Shown piece after piece: positions 16,259-24,469 of a DNA stretch of 36,614 nt. The position numbers were made by a program, and so were the translations under genes. The notes under the pieces are model-generated. The model saw only the letters and a list, made by a program, of their open reading frames with translations, did not search any database and was not told the DNA's origin. Origin of the DNA: Candidatus Fermentithermobacillaceae bacterium UBA3907 (GTDB taxonomy: Bacteria; Bacillota; Sulfobacillia; Fermentithermobacillales; Fermentithermobacillaceae); the NCBI GenBank assembly GCA_002391545.1, contig DGFF01000091.1:1-36614 (forward strand), read 5' to 3'. Position 1 is the first letter of the stretch, and each line of letters opens with the position of its first letter.

Positions 16259-16609
16259 CGTTTTTACCTCCTTTAAAATCATTTCAGACGCAATTGTCAA
16301 ACTATGATAAATCTCCCACTTTTAAGTAAATCAACGCCGCTTGCGACTTTACCTATCTAACTTTATGATACCTCCAAAGATCAGGTCCTGACATGTAAAT
16401 CAAATCTTCGAATCCAAGGGAAATCGACCCTTCATTGCCTCCTGTCTGGTTAAAGTCAAATACTTAACCAATGTAGGTTTCTTGGCGTTAGAAAAGCCCA
16501 CTCAATACACCGCTTATTTTTAACACCCTGATCCTGGAAAACACGTCGAACGCTCCCAATCCGCAACAAGTACCAGGCACATGGGCTCTCCAAGAATTTC
16601 ACTACTCTC
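16259..16609 (-). other. Intergenic stretch between merR-type and OsmC-like genes
   Basis: No gene is recognised. There is a 7-bp hairpin TGGTTAA/TTAACCA (16447-16470) and a small palindrome TCAGGTCCTGA (16381-16391). A TTGACA on the minus strand near 16300 may belong to the OsmC promoter, but no good -10 was found at the right distance. Confidence 0.4.
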
Positions 16610-17485
16610 CTACTCATTCAGTTTTTCCAGGTCCGGGTATTGGGCGAGCATCTTTTCGTTGGCTAGTTCTAGCTGTCTATGATACTCAGCGTAAGAAGGA
16701 CTCAACTCTTTCAGCGCAGGAATGAAAACATCATAGTATCCACTTGTCTCATTGAACTCCTTCATGTATGACATGAGTCTGTAAGCGGGAGAGGCCCTGT
16801 ATTCATCCGATTGTCTATATGCCAAGTATTGATCTATCATCTCCTTATTGTGTGACAGAAACTCCTCAGGATCATCCAAAGAAGCCCTAACATTTTGAAT
16901 CATTTCTGTTATCTGCCTTGTACCTAAGGTCTTGGTGTTCTCAATCAAGTATTCTTGTAAGTCCTCTGGAAGATCAAGTGGTGGCACTTCATCTAGGAAG
17001 GATATTACTTGGCTATAGGCCAATTGCTGCCTGTCCGTTTTAATAGGCTCGTTTAGAAACGAAGCAAAATGCAGGCAGATGAACCTGCCGTAGTATCCGG
17101 GGAAAGCTTCCAACAGTTTTTCAGCAATTGTTTTGCCGGCCTCAATTGCCTGAAGTTCTGCGCTAATGTCAGAATAGCTACTGCCGCTTGCTAACTTGTC
17201 GAGTATTGACTTCTTTGCTTGTTCGCCTCGGATATCCAGCTCCTTCTTTACTGCCAGGGTCTGCAAAGTATCTCCTGATTCATCAGCCAACACGCGCTTG
17301 ATCTCTTCCGTACCTAAGCCAACCTTTCTTAGGACAGAAATCTGGTTCAATCGTTCAACTTGAACCTCGTCAAAATCTCTATATCCGTTTTCCAAAATAG
17401 ATGGAAACACTAAGCCTTGTTCTACGTAATATTCAATTGCCTTTTTGGTCAAACCTGTGACTTTGCTTACCTCACTTATCAGCAT
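16610..17485 (-). CDS. MerR-family transcriptional regulator with long effector domain
   Basis: A 291-residue regulator. The N-terminal winged helix is MerR-type (LISEVSKVTGLTKKAIEYYVEQGLV, in short pieces ISEVSKVTG and KAIEYYVEQGL, then YRDFDEVQVERLNQI). It is followed by a dimerisation helix and an alpha-helical C-terminal region of about 170 residues (LEAFPGYYGRFICLHFASFL, SPAYRLMSYMKEFNETSGYY). I know similar C-terminal domains only from other Firmicutes MerR proteins. No metal-binding cysteine motif is present. The first ORF codon is a GTG at 17494; the ATG at 17485 has GAGGTG 6 to 7 bases upstream and is preferred. It may control the OsmC-like and Spx/ArsC-like genes downstream, or the divergent cassette at 17750. 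Confidence 0.86.
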   Translation of the reverse strand: MLISEVSKVTGLTKKAIEYYVEQGLVFPSILENGYRDFDEVQVERLNQISVLRKVGLGTEEIKRVLADESGDTLQTLAVKKELDIRGEQAKKSILDKLASGSSYSDISAELQAIEAGKTIAEKLLEAFPGYYGRFICLHFASFLNEPIKTDRQQLAYSQVISFLDEVPPLDLPEDLQEYLIENTKTLGTRQITEMIQNVRASLDDPEEFLSHNKEMIDQYLAYRQSDEYRASPAYRLMSYMKEFNETSGYYDVFIPALKELSPSYAEYHRQLELANEKMLAQYPDLEKLNE

Positions 17486-17749
17486 GCCTATCACCTCGTA
17501 AGAAGCATAAGCTAGAACCTAAGGTGATAGTCAACACTTATTTGAAAGTTTTAAAGGAAACGGTACTTCTTGCCCCTTTTTGCCCATGACATAGCGTTTA
17601 GGGAACGAAGCAAAATATCCACAAAATTCTTATAGATTCCCGGAGCAAAAAGAAGGTAATAAGCGTTAGACAAGGAAGAACTCCCCCAGGAAACACTTTT
17701 CTCATGGCTTCTTGAGCTTGGCAAAACAGGCACCCACAACGTCCCACAG

Positions 17750-18445
17750 ATGCTTACGACCCTTTTGATGCAGATTGGCATCGTGATTCTCATTCAACTC
17801 GTATTTTGGTGGGACACCATCGCACAGTATATTCCGAAATTCATCAAGACGCCTGTAATCTTCCTCACAGCCACCTACAACAACGTGATTCCAAAGACGA
17901 TCTACTGGGTCATTATCTTCACCTTTGGCAAGAAACTAGTTCAACGCATAAGCGACGTCGGTCTAACCCAAGCCCTCGAGCCAATTACGGCTTTTGTTCC
18001 TGGATTTAAGCACACTTTTGAACGTCTTTCGAAGAAAGCATACTTCTACCTCCTCCTAGGTGGCGGCATAGGACTGGTCGTCGCCAACAATTTCGCCAGT
18101 TACAGTAGGTTTTCCGGAGCCAGGAACAAAATCGATAAGTATTTCGTTTGCCTACTCATCTCTTTCACAGTCACCTATCTACTCGGAGAAGGTCGCAAGC
18201 ACTGGATCTTCAAGTTTAGCCGCCTTGCCGCGTCTGACATTTCAAGGACGTTCAAGATCAGAATCAATTACTCCGACGACTCTCTCTACATGATTTTGTC
18301 AGGCTTTGTCGCAGGGCTTCTACAAGATGCTCCTCTTATACTTATGCATTCCAAATATGGCGGATATAAATTGGGCGTAGTTCTTATCGTAGCCGCTATT
18401 GTAACTCTCTTCATACCCCAAGGAGCGCGATTGGAAAGCGCATGA
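17750..18445 (+). CDS. Membrane protein of the radical-SAM cassette
   Basis: A 231-residue unrecognised protein with four or five hydrophobic segments: about 5-20, 50-65, 92-110, 130-145 and 185-225. It starts the three-gene cassette, and its stop overlaps the start of the radical SAM gene by ATGA, so the two are translationally coupled. No ribosome binding site precedes the ATG at 17750, and the same frame stays open upstream to 17663 with plausible coding (LDKEELPQETLFSWLLEL) but without a start codon. The true start may therefore lie upstream, in a frame lost to an error or mutation. It could anchor or export the product of the third gene. Function unknown. Confidence 0.65.
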   Translation: MLTTLLMQIGIVILIQLVFWWDTIAQYIPKFIKTPVIFLTATYNNVIPKTIYWVIIFTFGKKLVQRISDVGLTQALEPITAFVPGFKHTFERLSKKAYFYLLLGGGIGLVVANNFASYSRFSGARNKIDKYFVCLLISFTVTYLLGEGRKHWIFKFSRLAASDISRTFKIRINYSDDSLYMILSGFVAGLLQDAPLILMHSKYGGYKLGVVLIVAAIVTLFIPQGARLESA

Positions 18446-19515
18446 TGATCATAAAAGATGAGAAATATCGGTATATGTCGGCATTTGACCCGGATACAGG
18501 GCGAGGTATCCGCTCTAACGTCTATGACGCAGATGGCAAAGACACAGGCCTAGACCCGTTTATGGGCAGTTTCCCCGAACTTCTTGACATCGGGATCATG
18601 GGCCATTGCATACACGGGCAAACTGGCCTATGTCTTCAGTCGGGTGTTGAGTGTTACCAAGACGGCTTAAACCTGAGCGAACCGAACATGTCTTTCGAAG
18701 ATTTTCAAGCCATCATCGACGAATGTCGCGGAAAAACCTTCCAGATTGCCCTCGGTGGCCGTGGAGACCCCGAAATGCATGAAGATTTCCTCCGAATTAT
18801 CGAGTATGCCAGAGATAACGGTGTCGTCCCGAATTTTACTACTTCCGGTTTTGGGCTAGAGGAACGCCTCATGCCCTATATCAAGGAATATTGCGGCGCC
18901 GTTGCGGTAAGCTGGTACCGTAGTGAATACACCAATAGGGCAATAGACTTGTTCTTAAGCGCAGGCATACGAACAAATATCCATTTTTGTCTGTCTAACG
19001 CAACCATAGACGAAGCCATTGAGATGGTAGAAGAAAAGAAATACCCTCAGGGTATTAACCGTATAATCTTTCTTCTTCACAAGCCAGTGGGTCTAGGAAC
19101 TCAAAAACAGGTCCTTCAAGTCGATGACCCGCGAGTTAGGCATTTCTTTTCCCTCTTTAACCTTCCTGAAAATGCCGATAAAGCTGGTTTTGACAGCTGC
19201 AGCGTCCCTGCCCTGCTAGAATTCTCTCGCAACATACATCCAATGTGCATGGAAGCCTGCGAGGCAGGACGTTTCTCTGCCTATATATCTCCAGATTTCC
19301 GATTGTATCCTTGCAGTTTTGAAAAAGATCCAAACTTCGGCGTGAGTCTCAGAGGCCTTGGTATCGAGGCCGCATGGAACAGTAGACAATTCCACGCGTT
19401 CCCTGGCCGCTTTTTGGAACGATGTCCAGACTGCCCCAGGCGCCGTTCGTGTTTTGGCGGCTGTCCAGTGGCTCCTGAAATAACCCTCTGTAACAGCCGA
19501 TATCGAAGTACCTAA
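18442..19515 (+). CDS. Radical SAM/SPASM-type enzyme with expanded cysteine spacing
   Basis: 357 residues. The SAM-cluster cysteines appear as GHCIHGQTGLCLQSGVECYQ (C56, C64, C71), which is C-x7-C-x6-C. The usual motif is C-x3-C-x2-C, but the final CY and the following (beta/alpha) pattern are typical. GGRGDP (105-110) takes the place of the GGE/GGD SAM-binding motif. The C-terminus has a SPASM/twitch-like cysteine set for auxiliary clusters: C269, C273, C291, and CPDC (328, 331), C337, C341, C350. Such enzymes usually modify peptides or proteins post-translationally. It is coupled to the upstream membrane protein gene and lies 60 bases before a gene for a protein with a VTNSSS N-terminus, its likely substrate or partner. 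The actual reaction is unknown. Confidence 0.85.
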   Translation: MMIIKDEKYRYMSAFDPDTGRGIRSNVYDADGKDTGLDPFMGSFPELLDIGIMGHCIHGQTGLCLQSGVECYQDGLNLSEPNMSFEDFQAIIDECRGKTFQIALGGRGDPEMHEDFLRIIEYARDNGVVPNFTTSGFGLEERLMPYIKEYCGAVAVSWYRSEYTNRAIDLFLSAGIRTNIHFCLSNATIDEAIEMVEEKKYPQGINRIIFLLHKPVGLGTQKQVLQVDDPRVRHFFSLFNLPENADKAGFDSCSVPALLEFSRNIHPMCMEACEAGRFSAYISPDFRLYPCSFEKDPNFGVSLRGLGIEAAWNSRQFHAFPGRFLERCPDCPRRRSCFGGCPVAPEITLCNSRYRST

Positions 19516-19575
19516 TTGTGTCTAATTTCAAGCCGGTTAGGATTTCCTGGATTCTGTGAAAGGATGGCGGTAGAT

Positions 19576-21087
19576 ATGAAAATCAAGGTCGACTACGTCA
19601 CGAATTCCTCAAGCGAAATATTTGGAATAGTGTTACAAGACTCCGGCATTGTAGGTTTGTTTCTCGCTGGCCTATCAATATTGTTCGAGGGGTGTCAGAT
19701 CTCTGCGGAAACCGAAGTCCTCGCCAAAGAACAAATTCACAGCACTATCGTGGACACGTCAGCAATGGCCCAACAAATCGCAGCAGCGGTCGAAGCAGAT
19801 GCAAAGCGGCAGGAGGAGCTCGCAAAAGGCGCTTATTCCGAAGCTGAAAATGCCCTTGCCCAAGCCCATTCTACACTCGAGCGCGAACTTGAAGAGACTA
19901 AACGGTTATGGGAAGAATCTGAAAGGACAGCTGATAAGACAGATCCCGGATATGCTGAATTGAAAAAACAGTACGAAGATTATATGAACTATCTGAATAC
20001 CCAGATTCAACAGGCTAATTATCAGAAACAGATGGTCGAGTATGAACAGGCGCAAATTAAGGCCCAAATAGAGAGCAGGAATGAATGGATCAGACAGCAA
20101 CAAACCGACCTAATAGCAGTAAAAGAAGAAAAAGCAATGCTTGAAGCGGTCGCCAAGGGCTACAACTTACCTGGCTACGATACGTCCGCTGTCAAGACGC
20201 GGCTCCAGCAGCTCTCAGAAAGAGAAAAAGAGATCGCGAACATCCTTTCTGAGAACAACGCCTCTATCGAGTACAAACCAGTCGATCGAGGCTCTATTGG
20301 TCCTTCTCAGGACGCCAAGGAACTCAATGAGAAGATCCGAGCTGAAAAGAAGAGAATTGAGGCGGAAAAGAAAGCCGCAGATAAAGAGAAGCGCAAAGAG
20401 CTCGACGCACAGATGGAGCAGAATATTAAGGAATTCAAAGAACAGATGGCACGCGGTGACCGCTTCGAGATTGCAGAGAAAGCAGCTCAAGGCGTTCAGT
20501 TCGGCGCTGACATCGCTATTGAAGGATTAGCTGCAGTAACAGGCCCAACAGGCGAGCAGATCAAACTTGCATACACCGCTGGAAAGAGCGTCGCCTCGGG
20601 CATGGGCGAAGGTATGGCTGACCCCAAAAATGCTACGAAACACCTTGCAAAGGGCATTCTGAATGCCGGAACTGAAGTACTTAAAGAGAAATTGACTGGA
20701 GGAGACGAAAAACTGCCCTGGCATGCAGCAGCTGCAGACATCCTGAACGAAGGATTACAGGGAGGTCTCGATGCCTCTATGAAAGGCAAAGATGCAGATG
20801 GTATTCGCGATGCCATGGGGAAAGGTCTCACGAAAGGCGTGTTCACTTCATACGCAGATAATAGATTAGACGCACTGAAGGACGCAATTCCAATGCCGAA
20901 AGGCTCATCCACAGAGCTAGGCGAATACTCTGTTAGCAAGGTACTCAACAATAACCCTCTAACCAAGGGTGTGGTTCGCACTACTGTAAGAGAGGGCGGC
21001 GTGAGTAAGATCGAAGAATCCGTAAAAGAGGCTGTGGTGGACAAGGTGGGAGAGGAAACCGGCTTCGTCGACCGTGAACCGGAATAG
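19576..21087 (+). CDS. VTNSSS-leader protein: coiled coil plus Gly-rich C-terminal region
   Basis: 503 residues. The N-terminus MKIKVDYVTNSSSEIF resembles a recurrent N-terminal motif (M-K-I-x-x-[DG]-[FY]-V-[ST]-N-S-S-S) found on otherwise unrelated bacterial and phage proteins. A hydrophobic stretch follows (residues about 17-38), ending in the single cysteine C40, which looks like an imperfect lipobox (LFEGC). Residues about 60-310 form a long charged coiled coil (EELAKGAYSEAENALAQAHS, EKKRIEAEKKAADKEKRK). The last 190 residues are alanine/glycine-rich with amphipathic repeats (GKSVASGMGEGM, GKGLTKGVF). The ATG at 19576 gives this N-terminus; the frame is open upstream to 19516 without a reason to use it. 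It closes the cassette and is followed by a strong terminator. Probably the radical SAM enzyme's protein substrate; inference. Confidence 0.8.
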   Translation: MKIKVDYVTNSSSEIFGIVLQDSGIVGLFLAGLSILFEGCQISAETEVLAKEQIHSTIVDTSAMAQQIAAAVEADAKRQEELAKGAYSEAENALAQAHSTLERELEETKRLWEESERTADKTDPGYAELKKQYEDYMNYLNTQIQQANYQKQMVEYEQAQIKAQIESRNEWIRQQQTDLIAVKEEKAMLEAVAKGYNLPGYDTSAVKTRLQQLSEREKEIANILSENNASIEYKPVDRGSIGPSQDAKELNEKIRAEKKRIEAEKKAADKEKRKELDAQMEQNIKEFKEQMARGDRFEIAEKAAQGVQFGADIAIEGLAAVTGPTGEQIKLAYTAGKSVASGMGEGMADPKNATKHLAKGILNAGTEVLKEKLTGGDEKLPWHAAAADILNEGLQGGLDASMKGKDADGIRDAMGKGLTKGVFTSYADNRLDALKDAIPMPKGSSTELGEYSVSKVLNNNPLTKGVVRTTVREGGVSKIEESVKEAVVDKVGEETGFVDREPE

Positions 21088-21107
21088 GTTCTGAACAGGT
21101 AAATCGT

Positions 21108-21148
21108 GCTCACCAGGTTCGCCAAAAATGGGGCCTGGTGAGCCTTTT
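21108..21148 (+). terminator. Terminator of the radical-SAM cassette
   Basis: A perfect 10-bp stem GCTCACCAGG / CCTGGTGAGC (21108-21117, 21134-21143), then CTTTTC. It lies 20 bases after the stop of the VTNSSS gene. Confidence 0.88.
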
Positions 21149-21152
21149 CGTC

Positions 21153-21326
21153 TCATAAGGCACGGCGTGTTACTCCAAAATGTGTGAGTTTCAGAACCCG
21201 GCTAGGTTCGAGGTCGTACATATAAACCTTAGCGTCAGAAAAAATTGCGATAACCTCCCTTGCAGGTGCCGAATTCAATAGGCCTACACACTGGTACACC
21301 CAAGAGGTCCATCTGTAACACAGCAT
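21153..21326 (-). CDS. Possible 57-residue protein, convergent with the cassette
   Basis: A short minus-strand ORF (starts MLCYRWTSWVYQ, ends FGVTRRAL) whose ATG has GAGGG 8 bases upstream. The middle (REVIAIFSDAKVYMYDLE) looks protein-like, but I recognise no family. It ends within a few bases of the cassette terminator. It may be real or chance. Confidence 0.3.
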   Translation of the reverse strand: MLCYRWTSWVYQCVGLLNSAPAREVIAIFSDAKVYMYDLEPSRVLKLTHFGVTRRAL

Positions 21327-21650
21327 TTTTTTGTCCCTCGACCATCCCTCATTGATCAAATCGTTAATGAATCACTTTGAAATAGGAGCCGCCATACATA
21401 TTTCCCCGAGTAGAGAATCTGTCATTCCCTTGGCTAGGTGCCACACTCATGGAATAGGATAAGAAATATGGTATACTTTCAAACGAATGGCAGTGTAGTA
21501 ATTTCATGGGCATAGACTGGATGGATGTTGCCCTTCAAACTGCAACCATGTTTTTTCCCAAGATTTTTTACGACCAGGTGTAGTGTCACTATATTCAGGT
21601 TGTTTCTCCTAAGTTTCAAGATAAATCATATCAAAGGAGATGTTATAACA
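21327..21650 (+). promoter_or_regulatory. Upstream region of the deacetylase gene
   Basis: No gene is recognised. A TATACT (about 21472-21477) could be a -10 box, without a good -35. AAAGGAG at 21633-21639 is the ribosome binding site for the TTG at 21651. Confidence 0.35.
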
Positions 21651-22538
21651 TTGAGAAAGAAAGCGTCCCAACATTTGATCATTTCGTCATTCGTAGCCGT
21701 GAGCCTGCTCCTGTTTTGCGGGTGCTTTTTTCAGAAAGACTCAAATCCGAGTGAGCCTGTTACTAGCATATCTGATCAATACCTAGTCAGCACTAATGAA
21801 CGTTTTGATAAAGGCGTTATGAAAAATGCAGAATACGTTCATGTGCTTCTATACCACATAGTTATTCCAGAGAAAGAAGTTTCATCGAATGCTGCTGGCA
21901 TGATTGTACCCTTGGAGGAGTTTCAGGAGCAAATGGCGTGGCTAAAGAAAAACGGATATACAACCACCACTCTTTCTCAATTTGCAGCTTGGCTACATGG
22001 GGAGGGTGAGTTGCCCGAAAAATCCGTACTCATAACATTTGATGATGGCTATTCTAGTATTTCCCAATACGTGTGGCCTGTTTTGGAAGAAAACCAATTC
22101 ACATGTACGGTTTTTATCATAGGTGCGTTTACAGACGCATCTGATACAGGTTCTGAGTATCTAAGCTGGGAACAAATTCTTGCCATGGATGAAGCAAAAG
22201 TAGCGGAATTTCAAAGTCACACTTACGACGGTCATGGCGGGATAACCAGTAACCCTAATATTTTATCATGGTCCCGAGAAGAAATTGCCGAAGATTTTGC
22301 GCTTTTAGAGGAAGCATTTAAAAGCAACGGGCTGGACAAACCTTGGGCTTTTGCTTATCCTTTCGGAGCTATAAACGACCACCTGTTGGAGGTATTAGCC
22401 GAGCGGCAGTATAGCCTCGCGTTTACCACAAAACATGGTTTTGTTAAACCAGGGGATGATCCCTTGACGCTTAAGAGGATAATCATATGGCCAGATACTA
22501 CCATTGAACAGTTTGAGCACAAGCTGAAAGGCGAGTGA
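21651..22538 (+). CDS. Polysaccharide deacetylase (CE4/NodB) lipoprotein
   Basis: About 295 residues. The signal peptide LRKKASQHLIISSFVAVSLL runs into a lipobox-like LFCGC, so it is likely a surface lipoprotein. The NodB domain shows TFDDGY (metal Asp pair), SHTYDGHG (metal histidines) and AYPFGA. The enzyme would remove N-acetyl groups from cell-wall or exopolysaccharide sugars. The ORF reading opens at 21525, but only the TTG at 21651 has a ribosome binding site (AGGAG, 11 bases away) and a correct signal peptide. It is monocistronic. Confidence 0.9.
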   Translation: MRKKASQHLIISSFVAVSLLLFCGCFFQKDSNPSEPVTSISDQYLVSTNERFDKGVMKNAEYVHVLLYHIVIPEKEVSSNAAGMIVPLEEFQEQMAWLKKNGYTTTTLSQFAAWLHGEGELPEKSVLITFDDGYSSISQYVWPVLEENQFTCTVFIIGAFTDASDTGSEYLSWEQILAMDEAKVAEFQSHTYDGHGGITSNPNILSWSREEIAEDFALLEEAFKSNGLDKPWAFAYPFGAINDHLLEVLAERQYSLAFTTKHGFVKPGDDPLTLKRIIIWPDTTIEQFEHKLKGE

Positions 22539-22941
22539 CTAACCCGTACTGACGCTAATAGGGATCTACTGGCCGTTTTTCTTCCAGCAGATTCTCGACG
22601 TTTCTTCAAAGAGTCTAGAAGTATTTTCGTTCAAATACATGAAACAAAGCGCCTTGCGACCTATTTGCAGAAACAATTGGTCGCATTACATCTGCTTGGC
22701 GTGTGAATAAAGTAAGCCTACGTAAAAACGCTTACGCAAACCTTCTTAGTTTGCAGTAATCTTGTATTGAGTCTGTTAGAAATCCCTCTGCTCGAGGGTT
22801 TTGAATCTGGCTTTCTTTTTCAGAAAACTCAATTTACACAATTATACTGGCTCAACCCAAACTTTGATATCTTTAGATATGGCGTGTTTGCGTTCTGCCT
22901 CTGTTGCCATGAACTATAGTATATTAGGCAAACGATCAAAC
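22539..22941. other. Gene-free junction region with an IS256-type end
   Basis: About 400 bases without a recognisable gene. It contains the IS256-type terminus at 22811-22855 and, beyond it, the left border of the accessory island. Reading the minus strand inward from the IS end, I could not recover transposase coding. Confidence 0.5.
22811..22855 (-). mobile_element. IS256-family terminal sequence (solo end)
   Basis: The 36 bases at 22811-22846 are identical to 34744-34779, where they form the 5' end of a transposase relic. Read on the minus strand, GAGCCAGTATAATTGTGTAA is typical of IS256-family inverted repeats. The element's interior would lie leftward, but no transposase remains, so it is a solo end or a deleted copy. 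Confidence 0.7.
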
Positions 22942-22975
22942 AGCGGCGATATGGCACAAACGCCATGTCACCGCT
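22942..22975 (+). terminator. Hairpin at the left edge of the ECF-sigma island
   Basis: A 14-bp stem (AGCGGCGATATGGC with GCCATGTCACCGCT, one mismatch and one wobble) with loop ACAAAC, followed by a short T-rich tail. It may be a terminator carried along from the donor locus. Confidence 0.5.
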
Positions 22976-23003
22976 TTGCTATTATAAGTTTTTCGAAAAA
23001 GTT

Positions 23004-23032
23004 TGTAACATTTTTCGTTTTCCGAAGTCATA
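23004..23032 (+). promoter_or_regulatory. ECF-type promoter 1 (sigma/anti-sigma unit)
   Basis: TGTAAC (23004-23009), 16 bases, AGTCATA (23026-23032). The same two boxes at identical spacing recur at 24470-24498. The TGTAAC -35 is typical of ECF sigma factors, so this is likely autoregulation by the sigma factor encoded at 23278. Confidence 0.72.
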
Positions 23033-23050
23033 GGGACAGAGGAATGTAGA

Positions 23051-23244
23051 ATGTTGAAGTTATGGAATAATATTCGCAAGTTCTGCTCCATACAGGGTTG
23101 ATTGCAGTTGCGGGCATGGTGCTGGGTGTTGCCGCAAAGTTGCTTGACATTCATACAAGCTATCTTGGCAACCTGTTTTCGCAAATGTCGGTATGGATAT
23201 TCTTATCTACGCTTCTGATCGGCATAGTCCTGTTCAGAAAATAG
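23051..23244 (+). pseudogene. Broken small membrane protein gene upstream of the sigma factor
   Basis: The first frame reads MLKLWNNIRKFCSIQG and stops at TGA (23099-23101). The next frame continues with LIAVAGMVLGVAAKLLDIHT, then a hydrophobic stretch ending VLFRK with TAG at 23242-23244. Together they look like one small membrane protein (similar to DUF6518-like proteins found before ECF sigma genes in Clostridia) that lost a few bases or a short segment at the joint and part of its C-terminus. A sequencing error could also explain the frame change. Confidence 0.6.
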
Positions 23245-23277
23245 AAGTAAAAGCCTAAAAGAAAGTGAGGTGTTTGG

Positions 23278-23751
23278 GTGAAAGACTTTGAAAAGATATA
23301 TTCGGAATACTACGATACCGTATTTCAATATGCGTTATCCCTTTGCAGGGACGAACAATGGGCAGAAGAAATCACCCAAGACGCTTTCTTTAAGGCTCTT
23401 AAAAGTATTGATACATTCCGTGGGGAATGTAAGTTGAGCGTATGGCTCTGTCAGATCGCAAAGAACACATTCTATACGGCAGCGAAGCGGCAGCAGCGGC
23501 AAGTAGACTATCCTTTAGAACTTATCCCAGCAGAGGAAACAATCGAGCAGAAGCTATTGTATAAGGAAGCTGCCCTGCAAATACACAAACAGCTTCATTC
23601 GCTGGACCAGCCGTATAAAGAAGTGTTCTGGATGCGCACTTTCGGAGAATTGTCATTCAAAGAAATTGGCATACTATTTGGAAAGACGGAAAGCTGGGCG
23701 CGAGTTACCTACCACCGCGCAAAAGTGAGAATTAAGGAGGGTGTCAAATGA
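23278..23751 (+). CDS. ECF-family RNA polymerase sigma factor
   Basis: A 157-residue sigma factor with region 2 (YYDTVFQYALSLCRDEQWAEEITQDAFFKAL, seen as AEEITQDAFFKAL and TFRGECKLSVWLCQIAKN) and region 4 (LDQPYKEVFWMRTFGELSFKEIG, ending in the HTH KTESWARVTYHRAK). No region 1.1 or 3, as in ECF members. The start is GTG, with GTGAGG about 8 bases upstream. Its stop overlaps the start of the anti-sigma gene by ATGA. It probably recognises the paired TGTAAC/AGTCATA promoters at 23004 and 24470. Confidence 0.93.
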   Translation: MKDFEKIYSEYYDTVFQYALSLCRDEQWAEEITQDAFFKALKSIDTFRGECKLSVWLCQIAKNTFYTAAKRQQRQVDYPLELIPAEETIEQKLLYKEAALQIHKQLHSLDQPYKEVFWMRTFGELSFKEIGILFGKTESWARVTYHRAKVRIKEGVK

Positions 23752-24410
23752 GTTATCCTTGTAATCTGATACAAGATCTTTTACCGCTGTATATTGACGG
23801 CGTATGCAGCGAGGACAGCAAAGCAATTATTGAACAGCATTTGTCGGAGTGTCCGGCCTGTAAGGAATACTATGCGTCCATGTGTGATGCAGAGGAAATC
23901 GTTATTGCACCCCCTAATGCGGAAAGAGAATATAAGAAAGCAGCGTCATTTCAGGCGGTTAAGAAAAAACTGCTACGAAAGCAGATCTTAATTGTTGCGG
24001 CTTCTATTGTCCTGCTGGCGGCAATATTCTTTGCTGCCGTTGGCGTATTGAAAAAATCTGTTAATGTTGTGGAATACGATGACAATATTTCTGTTTCCAT
24101 GATAGACGATAGTTTAGTGGGACGGTTGAATGGAAGCCGGGCAACTTATATCAAAATCAAGCGGGTAACGGTTACAGCAGAGGGACAGGAAGAAAACTAT
24201 CTGTTCTACTATGTATCTGATACCAAATGGGACGATCTTACTACAAATAAGGATGTTTTTTCGGAGTATGTTTTATGCCCTGCGGACAAAGGCGCAGATC
24301 AGATAGATCGTGTTTATTATTACACAGGAGATTATGCGGATATTGAAACCATGAGCATTGACGAACTGCAAGAAGTGATCGATGCTTCGGTGCTGCTTTG
24401 GAGCAAATAA
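23748..24410 (+). CDS. Membrane-bound anti-sigma factor (zinc-finger HC2 type)
   Basis: A 220-residue protein. The N-terminal zf-HC2 zinc-binding domain (CNLIQDLLPLYIDGVCSED, then HLSECPACKEY with the H-x3-C-x2-C signature) would bind the sigma factor in the cytoplasm. One membrane helix (about residues 78-100) and an extracellular domain of about 115 residues follow. Release probably follows detection of a cell-envelope stress or antibiotic outside; that signal is inferred. Its start overlaps the sigma gene, and a terminator follows it. Confidence 0.9.
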   Translation: MSYPCNLIQDLLPLYIDGVCSEDSKAIIEQHLSECPACKEYYASMCDAEEIVIAPPNAEREYKKAASFQAVKKKLLRKQILIVAASIVLLAAIFFAAVGVLKKSVNVVEYDDNISVSMIDDSLVGRLNGSRATYIKIKRVTVTAEGQEENYLFYYVSDTKWDDLTTNKDVFSEYVLCPADKGADQIDRVYYYTGDYADIETMSIDELQEVIDASVLLWSK

Positions 24411-24424
24411 ACTGATGTAAGTGT

Positions 24425-24460
24425 AAGTCCGTACCGTTTCATCTGCGGTACGGACTTTTT
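24425..24460 (+). terminator. Terminator after the anti-sigma gene
   Basis: A perfect 12-bp stem AAGTCCGTACCG / CGGTACGGACTT (24425-24436, 24446-24457), ending in a T5 run. It separates the sigma unit from the transporter unit, whose promoter begins 10 bases later. Confidence 0.92.
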
Positions 24461-24469
24461 CAAAAAATC

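Noticed and set aside
16447..16470. Hairpin in the MerR-OsmC gap as a riboswitch or terminator
   Set aside because: Only 7 bp, no T tract, no conserved riboswitch core.
17551..17793. Minus-strand ORF with a protein-like tail (IYKNFVDILLRSLNAMSWAKR)
   Set aside because: Its first half is antisense to the membrane protein gene, it has no ribosome binding site, and no family was recognised.
21525..21650. 42-residue N-terminal extension of the deacetylase
   Set aside because: Phe/Arg-rich chance reading; the TTG at 21651 has a ribosome binding site and a real signal peptide.
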